From Heliocidaris erythrogramma (taxonomy: Eukaryota > Echinodermata > Echinoidea > Camarodonta > Echinometridae), in NCBI GenBank assembly GCA_025617745.1, contig CM046853.1, positions 58,675,233 to 58,739,232 of the forward strand: a stretch of 64,000 nt of DNA, read 5' to 3'. The notes under the pieces were generated by a model that had not been told where the DNA came from, did no database searches, and saw only the letters and a list, made by a program, of their open reading frames with translations. Positions 23,660-35,087 of the stretch are shown here, in pieces. The stretch's first letter is position 1, and every line of letters starts with the position of its first letter. The translations under genes were made by a program, and so were the position numbers.

Positions 23660-23969
23660 CTAAATAAATAATGCACTCTTTTATTTCGTCCATTATTATC
23701 ATTATTGTTATTATGAGTGAAGACTGTTATTATTATTATTACTATTATTATTATTATTATCATCACCGCACTTTTTACTGCGGGTGCTGTTGTCATATAA
23801 TGAATTATAATGTTATTATAATGTTATATAATTATGATGAATATAATGTTGAATTATATAATGTTATAATTATAATGTTGAATTATTATAGGGTATAAAG
23901 CAGGGTAATATGGACATCAATATTTTATTTCGTTCATTATTATCATTATTGTTATTATATGAGTAAGCC

Positions 23970-24014
<45 letters not shown>

Positions 24015-24075
24015 CACCGCACTTTTTACTTCGGGTGCTGTTGTCATTATAATGTTGAATTATTATAGGCCTAAT
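23660..24075. repeat. Direct duplication of a TTA-microsatellite block
   Basis: The block TTATTTCGTCCATTATTATC to ACTGCGGGTGCTGTTGTCAT occurs at about 23680-23800 and again at about 23920-24050 (there TTATTTCGTTC and ACTTCGGGTGCTGTTGTCAT). The (TTA)n core has a different length in each copy. Confidence 0.8.
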
Positions 24076-24177
24076 CATATTTTCCTTTTCTTTCTTTTTT
24101 CTTCCTTGTCATAACTTTAGGGGGCCTTATTGGAGCCACCCCTTCAATAGAATAAGCAGGCCCTATTCATATTTTCA

Positions 24178-24500
24178 TCCGTCATTATCATTAATATTAA
24201 CGTTATTATCGTCGTTATTATTATTTTATATATTATTAATCTTAATCAGGACCCTTTTATTATTATCATTAACACTTTATTATTATATAATTATCAGTAT
24301 TATTTATTTTTATTATTATCATTATTATGTCATTATTATTATTAGCATTATTTTTATTATTTTTATTATTTCCATTATTATCAATATTATTGTTTATTAT
24401 TGTTATTATTATTATCATGATCATCATCCTCATTATACTCATTATCATTAATAGGATTATAATTATTGTTATTGTTGTTGTTAGTGTTGTTGTTATCATC
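24178..24500. repeat. Imperfect (TTA/ATC)n microsatellite
   Basis: Long run of TTATTATTATC-type triplets. It generates spurious Leu/Ile- or Asn/Met-rich frames on both strands. Confidence 0.85.
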
Positions 24501-25234
24501 ATTAAGATAGGTTCCATTCTGGAGCAGTGAGGCTGCAGCCCTGGCATGCAAAACAACAAACACTGTCATTGTTAATGTATAGGAGTATAATATTATTTTG
24601 ATGATCACATTTGGACAAAGCCCATGTATAAAGCAAGAAATGATTTTATACTGTAATGATCTTTGTCAATTACTTTTTTATTATTGCCAGAAGGAAATAA
24701 ATTTGATTTTAAAATCAGTTCAATTCAGATATATCTTTTTTTTTTCTTCGAATTTATAAAGTTTATATCGAGTTTTATAAACGCCATTTATATGCACTAT
24801 ATCCGATATTGGGGGTACGAAATGACAAGATCCAGTGGGGAAAGACAATAATTATGATGGAACACATTTACTAACATTTAGAAAACAAATTTCCCATTTT
24901 AAACCCTTTACAAATATTATTCTTATGGATTTTGTAATGGATAGGGGTGAATTTAAAAAAAATAAGAACGATCTTATTTTCCTCTTTATCTTTCTCTTTA
25001 TAGTGGTGTTTTGTTGGTTTGTTTTGGGCTTTTATTTTTCTTCTATAGCTGACATACTTCCTTTCATATTTACTGTTCAGTCTTTGAAAAAAATATCTGC
25101 AATCACATTGATCTGTAACACAGTGCTTTATAGATTTCGGAATAACATTTTGAATGGGGAAGAGGCATAAATATAGGGTTGTCGGATATAGCGTGAAGCC
25201 ATGCATGCAGTGTACGCAAATTCCACATGAAAAA

Positions 25235-25266
<32 letters not shown>

Positions 25267-26180
25267 AATGGCACTTATGACCTTAAAGAAAGTCCTGTGT
25301 GCCAGTCACATAACAGGTATAAGTCACATAACAGATAAAAGTCAAAGTTGGTCATCGGGTGTGAGTCCAAAGACGTTTTTCCTCTAATTTCCAAAGGATT
25401 ATTATATAATGTTTTTTTAAAGCAAATTATTACTCTCTTCTACATTATGCCTGTATGCATATTAAAAGGTGTACAATATTAAAGTAATTTTCCTTATGTC
25501 ATTTGTTTGCTAATACATTTTAACATTTTAAAGCCCAGTCATCAAATGTAATTTCATTTTTATTTTTTTGTAATTAATTAATTTTTTTTTTAAACTTTCA
25601 GTATGAAAAGCAATTGATACAACTAAATGCCTCCTCTCTAAAGTACCTCCACATGAAAAAAAACCATCAACATAGCCTTATATACGAAGCGTCATAGGCG
25701 TAGCCGGGGTGGGAGAAAGGGGCTACAAAAAACAATCCCCCCCCCAAAAAAAAAAAAAAAAAAAACGTGCATGAAATACCGTGAAAAAAATAATAACTGC
25801 ATGGCTCTCTCAATCATTATGAAGGATTTATTTCAAAGGCAATTAAAATCAAAATTGCTTTTAAAACCTTATACTTTTTAATGAAAAAAAAAGTTTTCAA
25901 AAAATCTCCACTCCGTCGCAATGAGACCCTCGGAAAACTGTTTAGTAAACGTTTTTTTGAAGCTCACCGTCAAGAAACTAAAGGTAAACAGAGCAACAAT
26001 AGTGGAGCACGTGTAAAGCATGCAAACAGAACGAATTTGAACGCCTCTCCCAGTTATGCACTGAAAAAAAATCTGCGTTATCAATATAATTAACCTGTTC
26101 AAACACTTTCAATTAAAACGCAATCGGAGGACAAAAAAAAATACCGTCTACCGTCTCTCGCTCACAAATACATGTATCTA
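24501..26180. other. Intergenic, low complexity in part
   Basis: It holds a (GTT)n run at about 25227-25263, a C/A homopolymer at about 25737-25763 and AT-rich DNA. No supported gene. GGCGTAGCCGGGG near 25698 resembles the end of the 39.6-kb element. Confidence 0.55.
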
Positions 26181-26185
26181 TGACC

Positions 26186-26672
26186 AGGGGCGTCGATCCA
26201 TTTTGGGATGGGGGGGGGGGGGGTCGGGCAAGACAGCCTAAATAGTAGCCTAAAGCCTCTCACTACCAGGCAGCTTCTCCAGGTTATGCTCTCTCCAAAA
26301 AAAGAGTGAATTTTCACTATATTTTCACTCCCCGGGAGTGACGTCAGTGATCACTTGTTTAGGAGTGAATATCGAGTGACTATCGAGTGCTCTCTAAGAG
26401 GAAAACTGAGTGGAGTTTCACTCTATTATCACTCCCCAGGAAGTGACGTCAGTGACCACTCGATTTTTTTTCTTTATTTTAGAGAGAGAGTACATGAAGC
26501 AGGGAAAAAAGTATTTTATAGTCAGAAGTGTGTAATACCTTTTTCATTTCATTATTTGGAAGGTTGCTTTCATTTCCCGAGTTTTGCATCATTTTTCCTT
26601 ATTTTATTTTACACATCCAGATGTATTGGGAACGGAGCAACTGCCCCCTGTCACCCCGTAATCGACGCCACT
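26186..26672. mobile_element. Element with GGCGTCGAT ends and paired CRE-like repeats
   Basis: It starts GGGGCGTCGATCC and ends AATCGACGCCACTG, an inverted pair. Inside, a unit with TTTCACTCTATTATCACTCC and GTGACGTCAGTGA occurs twice (about 26313 and 26428). No coding capacity. Confidence 0.5.
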
Positions 26673-26844
26673 GTATTGGCAGTATATGCTTTAGTCCTGC
26701 GTGTAAAACATAATTCTCTTGTAGGCCTATCTTTGAAGAAAAAAATATATATATAACTATTATAATGCGTTTTTCACCGTGGCTTTGTTTTTTATTGTTG
26801 GCATCGCTCGCACGTTAAATACCGGAAAGTTGAGTGTGTGCATG

Positions 26845-26945
26845 TGAAAGAGAGAGAGAGAGAGAGAAGAGAGAAAGAGAAAAGACAGAGGGATAGAAGG
26901 GAGATCGGAGAGCAAGAGAGCAAGAGAGAGAAAGGGAAAGATGGA
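26845..26945. repeat. GA-rich microsatellite
   Basis: An interrupted (GA)n run. The minus-strand Ser/Leu-rich frame across it is a product of the repeat. Confidence 0.85.
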
Positions 26946-27407
26946 AAGAATATCACGCGAACAAAGGAAGAGAGGATGAGAAAAAAATAAACAAAAACCA
27001 ATACTAGGAGTATAAATCGAGTTGACAATCTACATCAGAACATTCTTGTTTAGAGGTAGGACCTATATTAATAGGCCTTCGATTAGTAGTACGATAGGAA
27101 ATGAACGAAAATACGAGAATGATTAACAAAAGGTCTATATTGATTAACAGTGCTGCTGGAGAGCAAACAATCGTGTGAACAAAATTAGTGATTGCGTCAC
27201 GAGAAAAACTGGCGGAGCGTATCTACATTAAAGGGCGTCATGACAGTGCAAAATTATATCTCAGGTAATTCAACGTGTATAGAATGAGTTGCCTAACCAT
27301 TATATGCAATGGCATAAAAGGAAGGAAAACAAAACAACTGCTTTAGACTGCTATAGACATGATTTTCTCCTCTCAATGATTTTTGTGCATGAATACATAA
27401 TACTATT

Positions 27408-27428
27408 CTTTCTTTCTCTCTCTCTCTC

Positions 27429-27471
<43 letters not shown>

Positions 27472-27472
27472 A
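27408..27472. repeat. (CT)n microsatellite
   Basis: About 30 CT dinucleotides with one interruption, ending at CGAGGTGTG. Confidence 0.9.
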
Positions 27473-27784
27473 GGTGTGTCTATCATACCATACTAGGCAA
27501 ATATTATTTCCAAGAGGACTATACCGCCAACACCATTCAGGCCAACGAAACAAGGAATGAAGGAGGTAATACTTCCTTGAAAGAAAATAATAACTTCCCA
27601 AACTGCACGTTGCATCAGCATACATTGTTAATAATAATAATAATAATAATAGCAATAACATAAGTTCTAAGTATAGAGAATGAGAAACATCCTTATCGAG
27701 CCTGATTTGGTATTAATATGTCACCGGCAATCGATCATTAATACTAGAAACAACAATATTAAATTGTCGCCAAACCTTCAAAAT

Positions 27785-27985
27785 TCGCTCAGTAGGGGGT
27801 TATGGGGGTCCAGTTCCCCTCCATAATTCCCTGACAAGCAAAAAAAAAAAAAAAGCTTCATTCTGAAAGGGGGGGGGCACAATCGAGAAAATGGCGGATC
27901 GTTTATGGTCAAAATGCATACTTCTCTTCCAAAAGGGGGGGGGGGTACGGGCCGGAAGTGCCCCCCCCCGGATCCGCCAATGGTT
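27785..27985. mobile_element. Dispersed element with GGATCCGCC end, copy 2
   Basis: It ends CCCGGATCCGCCAATGG and contains CCATAATTCCCTGACAAGCA, TTCATTCTGAAAGGGG and poly-G runs. The same phrases recur in the element truncated by the gap at 29.1-29.3 kb. Confidence 0.55.
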
Positions 27986-28065
27986 TAAATGGTATAGTAG
28001 TAGCAGCAGCAGCAGCAGCTGCATGAGTGGCAGTAAAAGAGTAGTATAGTAGTGCAGGAATAGTA

Positions 28066-28195
28066 GGCTCCTCCCCTGGCCCTTTCGGTCCCCGCCTTTT
28101 GGTACCCATATAATACACTAAGGATTTGGGGCTCTTTTTTGGTTCAAATAGGCTCCTCCCCTGTCCCTTTCGGTCCCCGCCTTTTGGTACCCATG
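28066..28195. repeat. Direct duplication, about 45 bp
   Basis: AGGCTCCTCCCCTGGCCCTT and CGGTCCCCGCCTTTTGGTAC occur at about 28066-28110 and again at about 28150-28193, separated by about 40 bp. Confidence 0.8.
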
Positions 28196-28589
28196 GGTGG
28201 GGAATGGTTCTTAGAGTGGTGGGAGGCACTTCTTAAGGGCTGACGTGCCGTCCATATTTCATAAATTCATTTTTAAACATTGAATTTCCGCAGGGAGTAG
28301 GCCTAATAATTCTGCCAACCCATGTAGCGGGTTTGTAGCTTCATGCAGTCCAACCCATACCCTTTACCTGTGAAGGGGAGGTATGCCAAATTAGAACAGC
28401 GTGGCCATATCCGCATGCATGGATGGCTTCAATGTACAGTACAGTATTATACACACGTGTTAGATCGTTCGCACGTGTACAGGTCATACAGGTACATTAC
28501 GCATAGAGTTACATCATTTGAAGTTTCATGGTCACACACACAGTTTAGTGTGTATGTAACTCTATATGGTTTCACGACGTTCGCTACCG

Positions 28590-28640
28590 GTACGGTATAG
28601 TCTGCAAGCACAGACCCTAATTTGACACTTTATCAGAAAA
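28590..28640. repeat. Short dispersed repeat (copy also near 46.8 kb)
   Basis: AGTCTGCAAGCACAGACCCT followed by AATTTGACACTTTATCAGAA matches, in inverse, the segment at about 46808-46853 (one base change plus a two-base insertion). It probably belongs to a longer dispersed family. Confidence 0.65.
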
Positions 28641-28744
28641 TCTGATAAGAAGAAAATTCCTTCGAAAATATTTCCACTATGATATGAATACGTATAATGA
28701 TATTTATCCCTTCTCCCCTCGCGCTGGGGGTGATGGGATGCAAT

Positions 28745-28775
28745 GGAATGGGGGGGGGGGGGGGGGGGGGGGTAG
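28745..28775. repeat. Poly-G run
   Basis: About 23 consecutive G. The length is probably unreliable. Confidence 0.85.
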
Positions 28776-29104
28776 AAGGGGAAAGTCAATCCGTCGGTCC
28801 TCCCAAGACCCATCATAGGGGGCCATAATCCCCCTGAAAATAAAATTACAAATTCATCTTGTTCTCATTTTTGCATCCTTTACAGGGGACGTACCGCTAA
28901 TTATGGATGTTATGTTTTCATGGCCTTAATTTCTCTGAGTATTAAACCACAGAAACATGCAAGATCAAATCGCTCCCTCTAGGTCTATGCATGGATATTC
29001 TACTCGAACATTATTATATCCATATCATTAAATTTCATCAAGATGAAAATTTTCTTCAAAACTCATGCAATTAGCTTTGGATAAATAAGACATACTCACA
29101 TGAT

Positions 29105-29321
29105 CAGGGGCGGATCCAGAATTTAGTATAAGGCGGGGAACACAAGTGCAGGTTTGTCAACTTTTGGAAACGGCAGATCTGGGGGGGGGGGGGGGGGTGG
29201 GTGGCGAGAATTTGTTTTTTCGTCAGACCTACAAAATTCGCTCAGGAGGGGGTGGTATGGGGGTCCCTCCATAATTCTCTGACAAGCAAAAAAAAAAGAA
29301 GGTTTCATTCTAAAAGGGGGC
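29105..29321. mobile_element. Dispersed GGCGGATCC element, copy 3, cut by assembly gap
   Basis: It starts CAGGGGCGGATCCAGAATTT and carries the CTCTGACAAGCAAA phrase before running into the N gap. The assembly probably broke within this repeat and its poly-G runs. Confidence 0.65.
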
Positions 29322-29821
29322 NNNNNNNNNNNNNNNNNNNNNNNNNNNNNNNNNNNNNNNNNNNNNNNNNNNNNNNNNNNNNNNNNNNNNNNNNNNNNNN
29401 NNNNNNNNNNNNNNNNNNNNNNNNNNNNNNNNNNNNNNNNNNNNNNNNNNNNNNNNNNNNNNNNNNNNNNNNNNNNNNNNNNNNNNNNNNNNNNNNNNNN
29501 NNNNNNNNNNNNNNNNNNNNNNNNNNNNNNNNNNNNNNNNNNNNNNNNNNNNNNNNNNNNNNNNNNNNNNNNNNNNNNNNNNNNNNNNNNNNNNNNNNNN
29601 NNNNNNNNNNNNNNNNNNNNNNNNNNNNNNNNNNNNNNNNNNNNNNNNNNNNNNNNNNNNNNNNNNNNNNNNNNNNNNNNNNNNNNNNNNNNNNNNNNNN
29701 NNNNNNNNNNNNNNNNNNNNNNNNNNNNNNNNNNNNNNNNNNNNNNNNNNNNNNNNNNNNNNNNNNNNNNNNNNNNNNNNNNNNNNNNNNNNNNNNNNNN
29801 NNNNNNNNNNNNNNNNNNNNN
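29322..29821. other. Assembly gap, 500 N
   Basis: Exactly 500 N, a conventional placeholder, so the true length is unknown. Translated frames through it are meaningless. Confidence 0.99.
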
Positions 29822-29977
29822 TTTTGCGACAGCCACCTACAATTTTTGATGGGGGTTGAGTAAAAATCTCTCTGTCTGTTTTCTCTGTCTCCTCAGCCTT
29901 TTCCATATTATATCTGTAATTCCATATTATATCTGTAATACATCGGTTAATAACAAATGAAAAAAACGACAAATGAC

Positions 29978-30055
29978 AAAGCTGGGAATCGAACCTGGGT
30001 CCTCGATATTGCCAGTCCTTGACTTAACGATGTACCTGTGAGAACGAGTTGACAT
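29978..30055 (-). repeat. tRNA-like segment
   Basis: On the minus strand CCCAGGTTCGATTCCCAGC gives a good B box, preceded by GTACATCGTTAAGTCAAGGAC in the A-box and anticodon region. The stems do not fold as a complete tRNA by eye. A tRNA-derived SINE or pseudogene is more likely. Confidence 0.45.
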
Positions 30056-30075
30056 CTAAGGTGTTCAAAACATAT

Positions 30076-30097
30076 AAATACCCTAACCCTAACCCTA
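30076..30097. repeat. Short interstitial telomere-like repeat
   Basis: CCCTAACCCTAACCCT: nearly three units of the metazoan telomere repeat TTAGGG on the minus strand. Too short to imply a former chromosome end. Confidence 0.7.
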
Positions 30098-32020
30098 TTC
30101 TTACGACGGCGCAGAGTACGAAAATGGAGCGTGTGCGCGTGCCGTAAGAATAGCCACTGCCTAATTTAAAATGTATGTTAAACTTCCAATTTTACGTTAT
30201 ACTCACATGACATCGATTGCTTGGATGGATTTGCTGAAGTAATATATCCCCAGCAAGCCATCATCAGGCAATGTCCACAGGGTATGAAAATTTCAACTTT
30301 TGACTACCAAAACCTATCCATCGCGGTACCGCTTCGCGACAGCGCTGTGTACAGTTACGCACGGGTGTGACCTTTCAAAAGGTGCAGCGCGATTACATTC
30401 TGCCATTCGACTGTGGGCAGATGACACAATAAATCATCATTTGTGTTAAGTTGTAAGTTGGTTAACTAGACTTAACTTTATCATGTTAATAATGAATGCA
30501 ATCACAATAGTTCTATTTAGTTTAATTTTTAGATGAAAAATACATGTAATTTCAACGAAAAGCATATGAATTATGATGTAGGGCCTAACACTCATAGGTA
30601 CATTCCTATACTTCGTGTGTATAATGTAGGCAGTCATACACCTCATCTTTTTAAAACACCACTGCACAAAAGTCACCAATATTCACTCAAAATCGGCATT
30701 TAATTTTCAAAAACCGACCCCAAAATATCCAAGAAATACAATAAATTCAACTCACCAATGTTGGAAAAGATATTTACAAAAATGAAATCCGCAATTTACT
30801 GTTGATTCTCGCGAAACGAGCTATCGGAGTCATTGTGTACATTTCCTGGTCGCCGCGGGCGCTGACATCTCCCCAAAGAGTTTTGTCCTCAAAAATTCGG
30901 TCCCTATGGCGTACACGGAAAAGTTCCGATTTTCTGTGTGCGCGATCGTAAAGATCGATGTGCCCTTGCGATCCCGAGTTTCTTCGTGGACAAAAATTAT
31001 ATTGGCCGATTTTAGTCTAAGACATCGGCAGTTTGTAAACAACACGCGATCGCGAAACAAATCGGCGGGGATTTCTCCGGTTTTGGACAAGATTTTGACT
31101 TTGGATTTTGCTGTAAATATCAAAAGTTCTTCCTAACGGCCATTTGAGGTAGGAGTGAGATTTTTAAGGGCTGAATTTGAAAGCAAGTATTTAAAATATT
31201 TATCTTATTTTCCCCCCATACCTTTAGTACATGCGACAGAAAATACCAACTATTTTACAGAAATGTACCCGGGAGTGGGGCCTAACTAGTTAGGCCTAGT
31301 CACACTTTTGTAGTCGCGGTTCGCAACACTAAGTTAGACTCTAGTCTAGAGAATGGGCAACTCATACACTGATACAGCCATGTACAGCGCTGTCGCGAAG
31401 CAACAGCGCTGTGTATATAAAATAATGAATAGCCAGACTATCTATACCTAGGCCTACGCCATGACGCGTGGGGTGTTAAGTTTCATCTTTTGACAGTGGG
31501 GTCGCAGCTCAGCCCAGTGGCCCAGTTCTGTGTACGGAGTTCACGACCTACACCACCCGAAGCTCACGGGTGCAAGGTTCCGGTATTTCTGCGGCCCCTC
31601 GCTCAAGCTCAATATCATCATCATAAACACATATAAATTCATGTCATTTCAATAGATTTGCTCACGTAAATGTTGAGATATCCCCCTACAAAATTTATTC
31701 ATATAATATAGAATATCGAAATGTCAACATCTTACCATTTATAAAATGTAATCCTTATAATAAAGTAAGATTTTTTGGGCGAAATTGGATGTCAAATGCT
31801 GCTCCGATCCTGATTACTGGCGTCATAGCAACGCTGTACAGTTTCGGTCGTAGAGGGCTATCTATTCCCGGTACGGTACGCGGTTTGCGATATTGGAATT
31901 CACAAAGGATTTTTATTTACTAAAATAAGCCCATGCGCGCGCTCAAAAAAAGTATAATGTGATTGGATCGGATCGGATTCCGTGCGCACGTATACGCTAA
32001 AAAATCCTTTGAGAATTCGG
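30098..32020. other. Intergenic, partly CpG-rich
   Basis: No supported gene. 30830-31140 is CpG-rich with overlapping open frames on both strands but no recognised domain. GCTTCGCGACAGCGCTGTGT at 30336 appears in inverse as ACAGCGCTGTCGCGAAGC at 31385, with a third variant at about 42665. Confidence 0.5.
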
Positions 32021-32027
32021 GCCATCA

Positions 32028-32249
32028 GGGGCCGTATTCTGAAAACTATGTTAACATTTATGTTAGTAAAACGATGTTAATTGTCATAACAAATCAAAAT
32101 CAGGACAAGTCATTGGTTAATGATTGCGCAAAGATGGCTGTGCCCGCGAAAAGTTAACAGAGACATCTTAGCAAAGCACCAATGATTTGTGTTTATTGCC
32201 CGTAATTTCAATTCGTTATGACTTAACATAGTTTTCAGAATACCGCCCC
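32028..32249. mobile_element. 222-bp MITE with GGGGC(C/G)GTATTCTGAAAACTATGTTAA ends
   Basis: The left end GGGGCCGTATTCTGAAAACT (continuing ATGTTAA) matches the inverse of the right end (GGGGCGGTATTCTGAAAACT) at all but one of about 27 positions. No coding capacity and no clear target duplication. Confidence 0.8.
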
Positions 32250-32290
32250 AGTGGTTTGAGAGCGCTCGCGTTCGATCGTGTGAGAAAAGC

Positions 32291-32430
32291 TACTAGTATA
32301 ATTCAAACTTGTCTCGACTCTCATACTAGTATAATTCAAACTTGTCTCGACTCGCATACTAGTATAATGCAAACTTGTCTCAACAATGTCATACTATAGT
32401 ATAATTCAAACTTGTCTCGACAATGTCATA
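32291..32430. repeat. 33-bp tandem repeat, 4 copies
   Basis: Units start at about 32291, 32324, 32357 and 32392 with TACTAGTATAATTCAAACTT followed by GTCTCGAC. Confidence 0.9.
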
Positions 32431-33000
32431 CAACCTTCTAAAAATGAAAGTGAAAGCAGTGCCCTTTTTTGCAACTAAAGTGAGCATTCCAAATTAAAGG
32501 AAAAGCCCACACTGATATCAAATTGTTTTTAAAAGAAGCAGAAAAATAAAAAAAAACAGTTCAGTGAAAGTTTGAGCAAAATCGAATCTGAAATTTAAAA
32601 AAAAAATGTTATGAATTTTTGGAGTTGTCAATGAAACACAAATTGGCAAAACTGCCTTGATAAAAAAGGGGCACAAACTAATAGTTGTGTACTTAAGGTA
32701 TGGCTCTTGGGTTTCCGAAGGGGCATGGGCGATGAATAAGCCCCCCCCCCCCCCACAAAAAAAAAAAAAAAAAAAAAAAAGAAAAGAATCTGCCAGTGTG
32801 TAAATATATCAATGACGTGTGTGTTTTTGTGCATTGTATTTTCCCCCCAAATATATTATATTTTAAAAGTGACTTGTCTAAACCATGCGATGCTTACCCC
32901 GTGTTCCTTGAACAGAATGAACAGTTTCCCCTTCTCAAAAGGATAACTTCCCCAGCACTTTTTTGACGAGCGCTTGTCATACGGGTGTCTCATTTGCAGC
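32431..33000. other. Intergenic, AT-rich with homopolymers
   Basis: It contains a C-run and A-run pair (about 32740-32780). Nothing coding. GGGTTTCCGAAGGGGCATG near 32710 resembles the internal sequence of the GGCGGATCC family. Confidence 0.5.
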
Positions 33001-33167
33001 ACACCTCCAGTGAGGTAATGAATATGCATATCATGACGTCATGCTACAGTAGGTTGATAGGTATTGAATATGTATAACATGACGTCAACCTCCCGAAAGA
33101 CCCGCCAGACCCGCCAGAAAATTTTCGGCTGTGCATCACTGAAATCAACTTCATGCATGTGGAGCGC

Positions 33168-33591
33168 ATCTATATATAGAGGGAGTGGAGCACACCTGCA
33201 GTGCGGGTGAAGAAAAGACTCTTCGTATTTTCAACGATGTATAACATTATAAAAATAACCATCAAAATCAATTTCATGTGGAGCGCATGTAGAGGGAGTG
33301 GAACACACCTGAAGTGCGGGTGAAGAAAAGACTCTTCTTATTTTCAACGCTTCATATGAAACCGGGCTCGCACTGAGGGCGGGGGGGGGGGGGGGTCCAG
33401 ATCCATGCTACAAATAACCAGGGTCCATCAAGAGAATGATATCAATATCAGCTGATTTGAGATTGATATCAATACAAATGTGTATTCTAAAGAGATAGGA
33501 GTTGCGATTGATATCAATATCAAATGAGTTGATATTAATATCATCTCTTTATAGACCCTGGTTATTTGCAGCATGGATCTGGATTCCCCCG

Positions 33592-33649
<58 letters not shown>

Positions 33650-34115
33650 CCCTCAGTGCGAGCCCGGTTTCATATGAAGCGTTGAAAATAAGAAGAGTCT
33701 TTTCTTCACCCGCACTTCAGGTGCGTTCCACTCCCTCTAGATGCGCTCCACATGAAATTGATTTTGATGGTTATTTTTATAATGTTACATCGTTGAAAAT
33801 ACGAAGGGCCTTTTCTTCATCCTCTAGATGCCGTCCACATGAAGTTGATTATTAGAATGGTTATTTTGATAATGTTACATCGTTGAAAATAAGAAGAGTC
33901 TTTTCTTCACCCGCATGCACTGCAGGTGTGCTCCACTCCCTCTAGATGCGCTCCACATGCGCATGAAGTTGATTTTGATGGTTATTTTAATAATGTTTCA
34001 TATTTGAATCGTTGAAAATAGGAAGGCTTTTCTTCACCCGCACTGCAGGTGTGCTCCACTCCCTCTAGATGTGCTTCACATGAAGTTGATTATTATAATA
34101 GTTCGTACTTGAAGA
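33168..34115. mobile_element. Long foldback element with tandem subrepeats in the arms
   Basis: A left arm (about 33170-33440) and a right arm (about 33545-34110) are inverted copies around a short AT-rich spacer of GATATCAATATC motifs. Each arm carries tandem units of about 113 bp: two on the left (AGGGAGTGGAGCACACCTGC at 33180 and 33293) and about four on the right. Innermost are CCAGGGTCCATCAAGAG / CTTTATAGACCCTGG, then a poly-G tract (left) and a 58-base poly-C tract (right). Foldback elements with tandem repeats in long arms are known in sea urchins (TU family), but whether this is TU was not tested. Confidence 0.8.
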
Positions 34116-34868
34116 GTTATTTCCTTCACACGCAATAATTAGACTATATTGTATGTTTACCCGGGATGCTTACATGGATAATTGTCACATTAGCATTTCA
34201 ATTTTCACCAAGGTCAGCTCTATTGTGTTGGCCCACGATACGATGTACGTTTGCTGATTCCTTATTACTGACCGGAAACTCTATATTGTTAAATTATGAA
34301 AGGGAAAAGTATCTACAATGGGGACATATAGTAATCCAAAATGTAGCATGGGTCTAGCTGGTGAGGGGGCACCGGAAATATGAGGTAAATGAAATTTGAT
34401 AGAACAACGTCGAACTTGGAGTAAGTTTGCTTGCATGGGAGGGGGTTATATCTTATGCTGCCATTCTACCCTCCCTCTCTTTCGGGCTCCCCCCTCTCCA
34501 TTTGATGCCGGGAGGGGCCGCGTGCCCCCTGTGCCACTTGCTCTGCCACTGTTTACAAATTGTGTTTTTAAAGATGTCTTCTTCAAATTTATAAGTCTCT
34601 TCTTGTATATACAAATATGAATTATTATTATCATTGTTACCATTGTTACCAGGCCTATTATTATGAATAAAAGATAGCGCTAATTTGTATAAAGGAAGAT
34701 ATATCAACAATGGCCGGGAAATACCGGAAGACAAAAAACGACCGACACTATATCTCTTGTCTCTTGTGCAAAAATCCCTTTGTGCTTGGAAAAATAAATA
34801 AACAACGACTAGAAATATATTTTACCTCTCCTCAACTCCGCTCACCCTTTTCATATTGTATACCCTTC
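34116..34868. other. Intergenic, nothing recognised
   Basis: No supported gene or repeat. Confidence 0.5.
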
Positions 34869-34981
34869 AGGGGCGGATCCAGGCTCTTGTATAAATGAGG
34901 GGGCACAGAGCCAGAAATTTTATTGTGTACTTCAGGGATGCCAGTTGGGTTTCAAAAGTGGGGCCCCGGATCCGCCCCTGC
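34869..34981. mobile_element. Dispersed GGCGGATCC element, copy 4 (short)
   Basis: It starts CAGGGGCGGATCCAGGCTCT and ends CCCCGGATCCGCCCCTG, a clear inverted-end pair only 113 bp apart. It is the most compact member of the family seen here. Confidence 0.7.
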
Positions 34982-35087
34982 CCTGTTTAATGGTACAGGG
35001 CCGACCAGGGCCGTTCAGCCTTAATATATGCTAGATGATCTTGATAATATTATAATCAAGAAGATTATTGTAGCGCCGGGGAGGTCT

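Noticed and set aside
24269-24608. Asn- and Ile/Leu-rich frames on both strands
   Set aside because: Translation of a TTA/ATC microsatellite.
24835-25206. 111-residue frames on both strands
   Set aside because: Hydrophobic runs come from T-rich sequence. No splice context or recognised domain.
29123-29972. Three open frames of 220-237 residues around 29.1-30.0 kb
   Set aside because: They consist mainly of the N gap. No real coding sequence.
30830-31136. Opposed open frames in a CpG-rich segment, considered as a small gene
   Set aside because: Both strands are open because of composition. No recognised motif, splice partner or start context.
33502-33855. Poly-proline protein frame
   Set aside because: It is the 58-base poly-C tract inside a foldback element.
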